NCBI GenBank assembly: GCA_024752435.1
Contig: CP103035.1
Span: 1,860,001 to 1,924,000 of the forward strand
From: Allantophomopsis cytisporea
Lineage: Eukaryota; Ascomycota; Leotiomycetes; Phacidiales; Phacidiaceae
Direction: 5' to 3'
DNA length: 64,000 nt
Part shown: positions 1-10,508 of the stretch, piece after piece
Layout: each line of letters begins with the position of its first letter
Numbering within the stretch: position 1 is the stretch's first letter
Notes under the pieces: model-generated
What the model saw: only the letters and a program-made list of their open reading frames with translations
The model's database searches: none
Told to the model about the DNA's origin: nothing
Program-made: the position numbers and the translations under genes

Positions 1-412
1 ACGAGAGGAATAGCTACGTGGATCTTATTCAGGGTTTCGTCGATAATGTCAGGGTCTTGGCTAGGGCCGTCCCGCAGACACAATGAATTAGGGCTTGAAA
101 TGATTATATGAGCTCAGTCTGGGCGTCTCGAGATGGTCCTTGTGGCTTGGAAATAATTTTGACCCAACAAACATTTCCACATGTATTGATATCATGATAT
201 TGTTGGTGTGTTGGCGCCAGAGCGAAGGAAAATTTATATATGACTACTATCAGGACAAACTTGTTTCATTGCTGTGATTGATTTGTGTTACTCCCAATAT
301 CAGTTGTCGACTTTGATTATCCTTGTGCTATGGGATTCCTATATATTCTCCACAAACCTTAATATTGTCCCATATTTCGGTCTACAATGGCGGGGTTGCT
401 GCATAATCGATA

Positions 413-708
413 ATGTTGACACCTAGAGTTGCTCAATATGAAAATATCACTGGTCCTGCTTTGAACGACATTATTGGTACGAATTTAATTTACCAATATT
501 CTGCCATAATCTCATCTTTTCAGTCGATTCATATTTCCTTGACCCTGCTTTCCCATTCAACGGTCATATTGTTTCTCCAGCTGGGGTGAGAACGAGAACA
601 AATACCATCAAGATGGATATCCTCCGGGAGATCCCATATTCGGTATTCCAGGAACAATTTGAATACAGTCATAAAAATCTATGGATCTCGAAATCAGCGG
701 GTACCTGA
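413..708 (+). CDS. possible small two-exon gene, unknown function
   Basis: An ATG at 413 opens a 21-codon exon ending at 476. A GTACGA donor and a TTTTCAG acceptor bound a 47-bp intron (477-523), and the second exon (524-708) stays open for 61 codons to a TGA, giving 82 residues. The frame joins cleanly (codon split 1+2), which is the only support. The reading is polar, with several Phe, Tyr and Asn residues and no signal peptide, and I recognise no family. It may be the tail or relic of a larger gene beyond the left edge. A second possible in-frame intron (586-651, GTGAGA to CCAG) lies inside exon 2. Chance is a real alternative. Confidence 0.25.
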
Positions 709-1064
709 ACGTAAAATAAGTACATTGGATGAAATACTTATACGATTAGGTTTGGTAAACGTGTAGACAAGTAGTCTCAATACATGATGCTCGATTATGT
801 AAACCTTTCAAAAAAGTGCAAATGTCAAATGATCTCGGGATGCGTCGGTTTATGGCTTGAGCTTATCGTGACCATGTTATCATCATACAAACCTTGCCTT
901 ATCTACCGTGCCGCTCCCCACCTCCATCTTCTTGCATTACTACGTATAAATATCAATATGAGCTGACCATCTTCACTCAAACCAAATCTAAAGTCCCTTG
1001 AATTATCGTATAAGTCCGTCTTTATTCTATCTCCTCATCTCACATAGTACAGTTCCTTGTTACA

Positions 1065-2608
1065 ATGATCAAAATAAAACATCGTCATGCTCTACTGCAT
1101 TTTTCCCATATACAAGAAAGACTACTCCTTCCAACTTCTTTGCGTACTGCTTCACCAATTTCCCAAATACGATATCAGTCAACTGTACCAACAGCCCCAA
1201 TTATAAGTAGACAACCAGAAGCACCAAGAAATGACATCAAGGCTCTTCCATCAGCTCTATCCATTATGCCAACACCGCTCCTCCTACGCACATACATGAT
1301 TATCTCCATTCTCGCATCCCCCAGAATCTTGAACCTCGGACTTCCGCTGATGGAAAGGGTATCATTTACAAAATCATGGCTTGCAAATCCTGACAAGAAT
1401 CCACTATTGCATAAAATCATGAGGGTGCTCTTCTATGACCACTTTGCGGCCGGAGAGAATAGTGTGGAAGTAAAAGAGAAGATCGCGGCGATGAAGAACA
1501 TGGGAGTCACGGGCGTGATATTGGGTTATGGTAAAGAAACCATGGCGGGCCATGGTGACCAATCTATGGAGGAGAAGACTGATGCTGCTGTTTCTGCCAT
1601 TGAGCAATGGAGAGATGGCAACTTGCAGACTTTGGATATGCTCGACGCTGGAGATTTTCTGGCTATCAAGTGAGTATTCATGCCTGTTAACAGTATATTT
1701 CTCTACTACACATTTTTCTCTCAAGTGTCAAGTTAAGCTTGCTCAAGACTCACAAAAATAGATTTACGGGTGCCGGCGAAGCAGTAGTTTCCGCCCTCCT
1801 TTCTGGCGCCGAACCCCCCGCAGCCTTCAAAGCCAGCATGGAAAAGATCATATCAGCAGCATGCACTAAGAACTGTCGATTGTGGATTGATGCCGAGCAG
1901 CAAGCATACCAAGGAACCATCGATGCTTGGACCATTGATCTGATGAGACAGTACAACAGAGGAGACAACTGCACCAGCAACGGACCACCAGTGTACACCA
2001 CGATGCAAGCATATCTCAAATCCACACCCCGCAGAATCGCCGAGCACATAAAGCTCGCACATGACGAGAAGTGGAATCTTGGAATCAAGCTCGTGAGGGG
2101 CGCTTACCTAGCCTCCGAACAACGAAATCTGATCCATGATACAAAGGAAGATACCGATGCCGCCTACGACGGAATCGTGCGAAGTCTCTTGACGCAAACC
2201 GTTTCTGGAATCAGGAAAGGCGATTACCCATATATCAAGCTGTTCGTGGCATCGCACAATGAAGCTAGCGTGGAGAAAGCTTATGCCTTGGAAAAGAAGA
2301 TGATTCTGGGAAGTATGAAGACTATCGGGCTTGAATTCGGGCAGTTGCAGGGCATGGCTGATGAGTTGAGTTGTTCATTGGTACGCATGGCGAAGGATTT
2401 GGAGGGGGAATATCTTGATGAGGATTTGAAAGGAGCTTTGATGCCGAGAGTTTTCAAATGCCTGTGTTGGGGCAGTGTACAGCAATGTATGCAGTTCCTT
2501 GTGAGGAGGGCAGTGGAGAACAAGGCAGCTGTTGAGAGGACTAGGGAGTGGAAGGCTGGTCTGCAAAAAGAAGTGATGAGGAGATTCCGGGGTGGATTCG
2601 GCTTGTAG
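1065..2608 (+). CDS. put1: mitochondrial proline dehydrogenase (PUT1-type)
   Basis: FAD-dependent proline dehydrogenase, which oxidises L-proline to pyrroline-5-carboxylate at the inner mitochondrial membrane, the first step of proline catabolism. Two exons, 1065-1669 and 1762-2608, with a 92-bp intron (GTGAGT...AATAG) splitting a Lys codon, give 483 residues. The first 40 residues are basic and hydroxylated with an RYQS-like cleavage context, as expected for a matrix presequence. Family motifs are visible in the second exon: the NGPPVYTTMQAYL substrate/FAD region, KLVRGAY, LFVASHN, QLQGMADE, and the C-terminal RRAVENKAAVERT helix that lines the proline site. Length fits fungal PRODH. The next gene is convergent. 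No P5C dehydrogenase gene lies nearby. Start chosen as the first ATG giving a full presequence. Confidence 0.93.
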
Positions 2609-3371
2609 ATGTAAATATGGCCATATATCTGTGGTTACATATAGGATATGGCGATAACGTCTATTATTTAAATGAAAACTCGCGCGAAAGTGAACGTAGT
2701 TCGTTGCTAGCGAATACTCTCGATTATAACTACCAACAGCCTTCCAGTCATAGACTATCCTGTAGCTGTCAATCTAGCCGCGCTTTTGTGCCATTCGATT
2801 GAGGAGTCTTGGATTGTACTTACCTACTTTGATCTAGATCGAGTCGACGAAAGTTATCCCACAAGGAGTTGAGGTTATGAGACTTCCATTTGAAAAGAAG
2901 ATCCTACGTCTTTACCTTATTTAATCTTTGACATCACCAATTAGAATAACAAGCTGAGCAATCCTCCCTCGATCTTCAGACCCAGAAAACAAGTATGGAT
3001 ATAGGGGATATTTCCGCTTGAGTTTGTATGCGGTGAGCAGCCTTTTTTTTTTTCTTTTCGAAAGTGTGGTGTCTGCTGAAGCCTGCTCTTGCTAATAACA
3101 TCACTAAGGTCTAATTCGGGCTTCGAGGACTGGGACCCAGCAGAGTTTTCACGTCGAATATAACAAGCTGTATCTCAAGCCGTTTGACTGAATTCGTGTT
3201 GTTACTGTTCACAAGACCCTTTCCTTCCCAACCTGATTTTGTATTCAACCTCAATGTCATTCCAAATCAAATCACAGCCTATATCCAAAACAGTGCAACG
3301 CAACAGGTATCATTAAAGCAATTCCCTAAACGCCCCAAAGATAAAATATCCAAGGTATAGAATTCGACGCA
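2609..3371. other. convergent 3' intergenic region
   Basis: Lies between the stops of two convergent genes (proline dehydrogenase and Jip5). It contains a T10 run near 3042-3051. I see no gene. Confidence 0.6.
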
Positions 3372-4689
3372 CTAGTCCAACCCTTTGAACCCAAGAATGC
3401 CGTTAGTCTGCACTTTACTCTTCTTCCCCTTTTTCTTCTTGCGACCAAAGTCCTCCTCCTCACTCTCACTTTCAATCTCCCTCTTCTTAGGCGCCTCCTC
3501 CTCCTCTTCCTCCTCATCGGAATCCGGCACACCATCATCCTCATCATCAACATCCTGCCACGCCGTCTCACTCCACACCTTGACCGTCTCCCCACCACCC
3601 GAGATCAACCGACCATGAACATCAAAGCCAACGCCCACCACCCCCTCAACCTCATCGTGACTAAGCGTATGCACAATCTTGTTCAACCCCAGCCTCACAA
3701 TCCTCACACTGCCATCCCCAACACCAACAACCAAGTTCTTGAACCCATCACCCACCCCATCCGGCATAAGCGCCAGACAATCCAGACTCTCACCCGTCCC
3801 CTTACCAGTACCATCCACAATAATCCGCTCATCCTGATCATCCCACACGCCACGCTCCCACAGCGTCAAAACCCCACTCGAGCTACCAACAACGACCTTC
3901 TCGCCAACACTGCGCCCGGGACGCGAAGGCAGGCCGCCAACGCTGACAGACGACAGCAATTCCTCCTCCTGGTCCTCGCTCTTGACGAGGACGCCGCGGC
4001 GCAGGTCCGTGACGGCGAGAGTCGTGCCGCCGGTGGTAACCCACTGCTTGCTCCAGCCGGATGTGCTCTCCTTGCTGGGGGGGAGGGGAGAGAGCGAGGA
4101 GATGTAGTCGTCGTGCGGGCGGTGGGTCTGGGCTGGGCGGCGCGAGGAGAAGGTCGACTCGCGGATGTCGTAGAGGTGGAGCGCGCAGGAGTCGGTGGCT
4201 AGGAGGAGGGTTTGTGGGGAGAGGGCGTGCAGGAGCGTTGGGGCGTCGATCTTAGCTGTTACTGCGTCGAGGGGGATGGCGATCTTCTGTACCACTTGTC
4301 CTGTGAGGGAATTGGCTACTTTGAGGAGGCCATCTGTGCCGGCGGAGTACAGGACTGTAGGAGCGTTAGTTGACTTCGACTGCGGGGCTTCTCGATTCGT
4401 ATGTTGGGGTTGGGTGGTGGGTATTACCTGAGCCATCATTACTGTATCCCAATGTCCGACAGCTTCCCTTGTGACGTCTAGTTCTCCATTCTGTATCGAT
4501 CGTACCGGTACCAGAAGATACAACGCTCACATTGCCATCGTCATCGTCGGGGTTCTCTTCAGGTGCCGGGAGACGGAAGCTCTGGACATGACCAGAACTT
4601 AGACCAACTGCGAGGATAGGCTCGGTGGGGTGGAGGGTCTGGGTGAAGAGCTCAGAGGTGAGGGGAAGGGTGCATAGATTTTCGAACAT
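3372..4689 (-). CDS. jip5: WD-repeat ribosome-biogenesis protein Jip5 (WDR55-like)
   Basis: Nucleolar WD40 protein of the Jip5/WDR55 family, which is needed for 60S subunit maturation. On the minus strand, exon 1 (4689-4428) and exon 2 (4354-3372) flank a 73-bp intron (4427-4355, GTAATA...CTACAG) and encode 414 residues. The N-terminus beginning [10 protein letters not shown], the early blade with [25 protein letters not shown], and later blades with [12 protein letters not shown] and [11 protein letters not shown] give a beta-propeller. The tail has an all-acidic run ([11 protein letters not shown]) followed by a Lys-rich nucleolar-type segment and the family ending ILGFKGLD. Head and tail both match Jip5, so the gene is complete. 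The strongly GC-skewed acidic tail produces long open frames on the opposite strand that are not genes. Confidence 0.93.
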
Positions 4690-5360
4690 TTTATCGGTAA
4701 TTGAACGTTGCAAGGGATCAGAGCATGATTTGAGCGAGGTAATTGAGTGTGACAAGTAATTCGCGTTAAGAAAACAATGCGTTGCGGCAGGAATATTTTT
4801 CGCAAGGCTGAATAGATAAGAGCTCCGAGATTTCAGCCTTTCAAGACGACCCCGTTGACACCACAATCATTCAAGTCAAGTACCTCGACCTTCATTAATG
4901 ATAGTTGCAGTCACTCACACCTAGATTGAAAAGAATCCATTGATCAAGTTTTCGATTTTTCTATATTCAATTCTCTCTAACTACAGATCTTTCTTTTCTC
5001 CTATCGCATTATGTTCATCAAACCATCGTTACATCAAATACAACTATGAAATCTACTACCGTACATGATAGTTCAGTAGCTGTAGTGAAAGTAGTTCTAA
5101 AAGGCAGCAGTAGTAAATCAACGCTGGACAAGCGCAAGAAAATGTCCTCCGAGAAAGAAAAAACATGGGTATCGTTACATATGACAGTAAGGAAAATTAG
5201 TATAGTAGAACTCCAAAGCGACCCGAGATGAGACAGTAGTTGGAGATAGATGCATGGTGAACAACTTCAATTCAAGCAAAGCCCAAAACGTACAGTTGAC
5301 GTCCGGCGCTCCAAGACTGGAAGAAACAAGGTCTGCGAAGGAAAGGACGATTGGAACTGT
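4690..5360. other. intergenic region upstream of jip5
   Basis: Holds the jip5 promoter and the 3' end of the next minus-strand gene. Short open frames on the plus strand (5046-5231, 5250-5507) have no protein-like features. No motif stands out. Confidence 0.5.
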
Positions 5361-8195
5361 TCAGAATCGGTCGTAGTCCTCATCGAAATCCTTAATGATC
5401 ATTTCCTTCTCGAGGTCAGATTGACTGTCTCTGCGTCTTTGTCTTGGACTGAGCTCTCGGCTGCGAGGTGGACTTTCTTTGAACCTTGGAGAAGTGGTTC
5501 TATCTAATGGGCTCCTGGTGCGGGATTGTTGACGTGACTCCTGTCGGCTCTCATTTCTCGACAAGTCATCTCTGCTATCAGCACGATGTCTGTTTCTCGA
5601 TTCGGCTCTGATTGGCCACTCATTGGCCCTCTTCTCAACATTTGGTGAGTAGGATGAGTAGCTAGTGTTGTCGCTCTCCCTATTCATTCTGTTCTGCTTA
5701 CGGCTGAAGCCAGAAGTGCTTCTTGGACTCTTGATAGAGCTGGCCATTGAAGTACCGACCGAGGACAGTGCCATGCTAGAGACAGTGCCGTTATCCGATT
5801 CGGCCGTAGAGGAGCGGAAAGAGAGTTGAGCTGGTCGTTGGGCTCGATCGCGAACAAAGCTGTTACTAAGCTCAGTGGGTTCATCGTCCTTCCAACCACG
5901 ACTGGTTGTCCAACAGTGGCTTGCTTCGTGAGATGCTTCGGAAATATTCTGGGTGGCACCCTTCCATGGAGGAGTACCGCGAAGCTGAGGATTGAGGTAG
6001 TAAGCGCAATCATCTCTCCATCGAATGAGAGGAGTATCGACGGAGATGGAGGCAAGGATCTGAAGAACACCATAGATGAGCACCCAGCGACCACGACGAG
6101 CATCATAGGGGTCCATTTCGGAAGGATAGTCGGTCTTCTCGAATTTGATAAACTCATCAACGAGATCGTTCGTGGTAAAATCAGCTCCAAGAACGTATAT
6201 GTTGGTTGCTTCAGTGTATGCCAATGCTGCACGGCGCTCGGCCAATCTCTCGTCAGGTGTTTGAGCCTTGGGGGATGAGTGTTTCTTATTGAAAATACCA
6301 TTGGATGCTTTCATGACAGGGATAGACTCTGGCACGAGAGGATATGGGTGAGGAATGTGGGGGAATTTATGACGGTTGTCGAAAGCAACGAGGATGTCGG
6401 TCAACGGAAGATCAGTAGAGTCAGCATCGAAAGACATGTTTCCTTCAATGCTCTTCATCTCCCACTTGCGGCTAGCACGTTCCTCAAAGCATTCCCAGAC
6501 AATGTCGCGGTTGACAAGGTAATCATAAAGACCGCCGAAATCCTTAGACATCTTTTGGGTAACCGTTCGAGTGAGCCACTGATCATCGCCCTCCTTAAGT
6601 TTCAATGGCCATTGACCGTAAACCGTCGTGTAGTGATCGATGAGGAATTTTCGAAGTCGGTCGAAACTTGCTCGAGCTGGGGGTGGTTGAGCGCTCATCT
6701 GCGGCCACATGTCACCGAATTCAAAGTTAGCAAGCCGAGCCTCAATGGATTGGACTCGGATTTGCATATCCAAGTTAGCTCTTTCGAGAAGGGCCTTGGT
6801 GATTGGTGAGATGTCCTTCCACTCCGGAAGATTGTCGAGTTTGTTGTACATGCCCGCACAATGAACGAATGCCTCGGTCCAACCGTCCTGCCACCTAACA
6901 GCTGGTCCCTCACAGAATGCCAGAAGTCCCATGGCTGAAGAAGGATCATTGCGCACGTCAGAGAGACCCCTAGCGGTGATGTATTCAACAATCATGCTGG
7001 CAGCATCCTGATCAGATGGTAACCATGCCTCAAGACGCACGTGTAGATCATTGAGGGCCTGATAAAGATTCAGACCAACCAAAGATGCCTGATAAAGAAC
7101 GGCGAATACGTTTCTAGTAGTTATCTGATGTCGAAGAGTCTCACCCTTGCTCATATGTAGCGGAGCTGGGAAGTAAACCTCATAAGAAATCTGAGAGGCC
7201 AACATTTCGCGAGGAGTTATGCCAGAGTGTGAGCTTGTCTGCGAATTTCTGCCGTTTCTCGCTGCTCTACGCATACCGATAGGGATCAATCCAGGAGAGC
7301 TGACAGGCGATGGGATGTCACCGTAATTACTGTGCCTCTCGGTAATACCATCATGCAGGACACTGTCAAGGAAGTGGGAGCCGCATGCCTCAATGACATG
7401 TGAAGAAAGTCGAAGGGACGGGGGTGGTCGAGCGGCATTGTGGGTCTCGTGATTGTAAAAGAGAAGAGTATCTCCATTGGGGTCCCAGAGCTCTGGATCC
7501 TTGCGGAGTTTATTCCATGGAGTAGGCATTTTACCTGCGCCAACCCAACGCTTAAGTTGTGGGGTATTTGGTAGAGCTGGTAGACCGCGGTTTGGAGGTC
7601 CATTTCGAAGCGGCAGGTGGTTATGAGTCTGATCGGAGATTGCTCTTGGCATAGGCGGTGGAATCTGTGGTGATGGTATATGACTTCCTTGCATTTCATA
7701 CACCTGATCTGGAGGACGAATTGTGGCCGCTGTACCTGGTCGTACCTGTTCCTCGGCCTTCTTCTTCTTGCTACGGAAAGCTTTTGTTAAGTTATTTCTG
7801 ATGTTGTCGCTCTGTTGGTCCATCTTCGCTCTGAAGGATGACTTTTCTATGCCGGACACATCTAGAGAAGGGATGACCGGTTTACGTACTCGGGCATATG
7901 CCATATCATCTGAGCTGATTGAGCCGACTGACTTGAATGTCTGAGTCGATTGCAGGCCTACAGGAAAGTCCCGATCAACGGCTGTAGCATTGAAAGAGCC
8001 ATTTTCAAACACTGGAAGAGGAAACTCGTCAAGAGCTGGTTCTTGGGGGTAATGGGGTTCTGGCTCACGATTATGTGGTTGGCCAATAATCGGACTTGGG
8101 GCTGGTAGAGCATTGCGTTGAGCAGCAATGATTGCCTCATTTTTATCCTTCAATTTTGTCTTCTCTTTTCGAACGTGAGCAGATCGTCCCGACAT
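5361..8195 (-). CDS. large conserved fungal protein of unknown function (possibly DUF8004 family)
   Basis: One uninterrupted 944-residue frame. Roughly residues 1-240 are Pro/Ser-rich and basic, with a KAFRSKKKK patch. Residues about 240-730 look folded, with a segment in which a GDTLLFY strand is followed by a Pro-Ser-rich stretch and further alternating helices; this resembles the fungal DUF8004 type, though I offer that name from memory of the domain's style only. The last 200 residues are disordered and rich in Arg, Ser, Glu and Asn (SR-like dipeptides such as SRNESRQESRQQSR), ending in an acidic EDYDRF. There is no signal peptide or membrane segment, so a cytosolic or nuclear scaffold role is plausible but unproven. 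The upstream region is unusually long (over 9 kb). Confidence 0.8.
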   Translation of the reverse strand: MSGRSAHVRKEKTKLKDKNEAIIAAQRNALPAPSPIIGQPHNREPEPHYPQEPALDEFPLPVFENGSFNATAVDRDFPVGLQSTQTFKSVGSISSDDMAYARVRKPVIPSLDVSGIEKSSFRAKMDQQSDNIRNNLTKAFRSKKKKAEEQVRPGTAATIRPPDQVYEMQGSHIPSPQIPPPMPRAISDQTHNHLPLRNGPPNRGLPALPNTPQLKRWVGAGKMPTPWNKLRKDPELWDPNGDTLLFYNHETHNAARPPPSLRLSSHVIEACGSHFLDSVLHDGITERHSNYGDIPSPVSSPGLIPIGMRRAARNGRNSQTSSHSGITPREMLASQISYEVYFPAPLHMSKGETLRHQITTRNVFAVLYQASLVGLNLYQALNDLHVRLEAWLPSDQDAASMIVEYITARGLSDVRNDPSSAMGLLAFCEGPAVRWQDGWTEAFVHCAGMYNKLDNLPEWKDISPITKALLERANLDMQIRVQSIEARLANFEFGDMWPQMSAQPPPARASFDRLRKFLIDHYTTVYGQWPLKLKEGDDQWLTRTVTQKMSKDFGGLYDYLVNRDIVWECFEERASRKWEMKSIEGNMSFDADSTDLPLTDILVAFDNRHKFPHIPHPYPLVPESIPVMKASNGIFNKKHSSPKAQTPDERLAERRAALAYTEATNIYVLGADFTTNDLVDEFIKFEKTDYPSEMDPYDARRGRWVLIYGVLQILASISVDTPLIRWRDDCAYYLNPQLRGTPPWKGATQNISEASHEASHCWTTSRGWKDDEPTELSNSFVRDRAQRPAQLSFRSSTAESDNGTVSSMALSSVGTSMASSIKSPRSTSGFSRKQNRMNRESDNTSYSSYSPNVEKRANEWPIRAESRNRHRADSRDDLSRNESRQESRQQSRTRSPLDRTTSPRFKESPPRSRELSPRQRRRDSQSDLEKEMIIKDFDEDYDRF

Positions 8196-9123
8196 GTTGG
8201 CGGTGACGAGATAGCTCGTATGATGATATCCGAGTCCAATACAGTATATAAGTGCTGCACAATTGCAGATCGATCAGAGCAATCGCGATGCAAAAGAAGC
8301 AATAAAATCGACGAGCTCGTAGAAATTGAAAAAGACAAGTGATGAAGTGAGGAAACTGTGTAAAAAGACGAGAATTGCGCTTTTCTCAAGCCAAGAAAGA
8401 ATCTCTTCAGGTGGTTGTTGGTTGGTGAAACAAAGGAAGGCCTCGAGACTGGTGGTGATGGGGGGGAGCCGTTCAACTATAATAAACACACAGTCAGCTC
8501 TTTAGTTCTTTGTAAGACAGTCCAGATCATTGACATTGCAGTAGCTGCACGCACCTTGATATTTTAAATCCTTATTCTGTAGGAGTTGTTCAAGATAGGA
8601 AGAATTCGAAAGTGAGCAAAGACTGGCTGGGGAACATGCGCAGTGTTTTGTTGTATTATGCAGAGTGAAGAAAACGACGAAGGGCCCGCCTACAGCTGTC
8701 CAAAGGTCGAAAATGAGAGAGCGAAAGCGAATATCAATCAATTGGCCAATTTGACTTTTGTTGGAATGGAGATGTGAGCGGGTAGACGGGGAAATGACAT
8801 GCGACGCTGTACAAGGTATATAGAACAAGGTAGTGAGTGCAGTTGCGCACAGCAAGCGTACAATGTAGTGGAAGGGTGCACTTGTTTTTGTTTTTTTCTT
8901 TCGCTGGTATCCTTGCCGGAAGTGCAAACTACCACGCCTGTTCCATGCGTATGGTAGAGTATGATTCTGTGTTTGGGCGGAGATCGGGTTCAATTCGTCG
9001 AAGCGTCCAAAGTAAAAGTTGAAGATCTATCGGTGGTACAAGTACCTAATAAGTAAGTATAATTCTAGACCCGGAACCAAGGGATTAGAGGCATTGAAGA
9101 AGCGTTGAAGCAGATTGTATGTG

Positions 9124-9163
9124 AAAGGAAGAAGAAGAAGAAAAGAAGAAGAGGGAGAAGAGG
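9124..9163. repeat. GAA-rich purine tract
   Basis: An imperfect run of GAA and GAAA units, purine-only on the plus strand. It is matched about 500 bp away by a TTC tract in opposite orientation. Confidence 0.85.
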
Positions 9164-9666
9164 TGGTAGTGGTTGTAGATTGACAAGTATATGTATTGGA
9201 GTTGTTTTACTCGTAGTAATAGCAATTGTAGTAGTTAATAAAAAATGATATACGTACAGATTGTCTCTTGTACTGTATCCGTATCCGTGCCTGTATCTCG
9301 ATGTCTTCGTACTTTGTCCTCCGTATCCCTGAGAAACAAGAGAGTGGGAGTGATTTATTGAACGATCTGTGTGGTCGATGATTGTGGGATTGGGAGGATT
9401 GACAATGATATGCTTGTTGATATGATTCGGGAGAGTGATAGATAGATACGTCGTAGACGTGAGATGTGAGAGAGAGTAAGCGGCTTCGGCTTCAGCTTCA
9501 GCTTTAGCAACAACAGCAGCTAGTAAAGTAAGGTTGACGACGTTTAGTGGTGTCTCCTCAGACAAATTCGTTAATAATATAGCTGTAGGAGTAGGTAATG
9601 ATTGGGGTATGTATGCAATGATATTGTGGACATTCTAAACCTTGAACTCCTCCGGTCCTTTCTGTT

Positions 9667-9710
9667 CCCTTTCTTCTCTTCCTTTTTCTTCTTCTTCTTC
9701 TTCTTCTTCC
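9667..9710. repeat. CTT/TTC pyrimidine tract
   Basis: A TTC-rich tract ending in eight or so perfect CTT units, the complement of the GAA tract at 9124-9163. Confidence 0.85.
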
Positions 9711-10061
9711 ACCATTCATAGCCTCTCCATTTGTTTATTTTAACTTGAACTTGTAAGGATTTACGGAGGACCAAGAGTGTCACCAAGCGTACAAGGACAG
9801 CCGGATTACAGGGACGTTGAGGGAGGAGGGATGGATGGGGGGGACGGACGTATGTTCGGGTGTGTTTTCGTCGTCTACGGAATTATGGGGAATTCATCGA
9901 CAAGCATGAACTGTAGTGATCCGACACCATAACAACTATGGGTTCACTAGAGACCAAAGGCTTGGAGCTTAGAAGCACAGAGCATGGAAGGCACGGGAGA
10001 GGGAGAGAAGTGTGGACCCATCACGGTGGTGGTGGTGCTTATGGTAAAGTATGTATGGATG

Positions 10062-10133
10062 TAGGTAAGGCAAAGGAAAGGTACCTAAGGTAAGGTAAGG
10101 AAGGTAAGGTAGGCGGTGCTTGAGTGGGTAAGG
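10062..10133. repeat. imperfect GGTAA pentamer repeat
   Basis: Repeated GGTAAGG/GGTAA units, interrupted by short insertions. Each unit resembles a fungal 5' splice site, so gene finders may be misled here. Confidence 0.75.
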
Positions 10134-10233
10134 TAGTTGGTTAGTCTTGACACGGAGCTCAGAGTCCTTGAGGTACAGACAGGGTACGGACCAGATATCA
10201 GGGTAGCTCCTAGCATTGAAGAGGTCCACCAAT

Positions 10234-10318
10234 TTGGATTGGATTGAATTGGATTGGGTTGGATTGGATTGAATTGGATTGGATTGGATTGGAATGGAAT
10301 TGGAATGGAATTGGAATT
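10234..10318. repeat. ATTGG pentamer microsatellite
   Basis: About 17 units of TTGGA/ATTGG with single-base variants (GAATT, GGGTT), grading into GGAAT units at the right end. Confidence 0.9.
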
Positions 10319-10469
10319 GAGGGATTAAGGTAAAGATAGGTAGGTCGTCAGGTCCTCATTGTATTACTAGAACCGGACTAATTTGTACGTATCTACATCA
10401 GTTGTTCTTCGATTGTTGAGAGTTGAGCATCGGATGTATATGGCTCGATCGATAGATACGCAGTAGACG

Positions 10470-10508
10470 GTTGGATGGATGGATGGATAGATAGCTAGGT
10501 AGATAATA
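10470..10508. repeat. GGAT/GATA tetranucleotide repeat
   Basis: TGGA units shift to TAGA units and then to GATA. Simple-sequence tract. Confidence 0.8.

Noticed and set aside
3385..4431. Several long plus-strand frames opposite jip5
   Set aside because: They are antisense to a well-supported gene and arise from GC-skewed acidic codons; none has a domain.
9065..9565. 166-codon minus-strand frame
   Set aside because: Low-complexity Thr/Ile/Leu-rich reading produced partly by the GAA tract; no domain and no splice partners.
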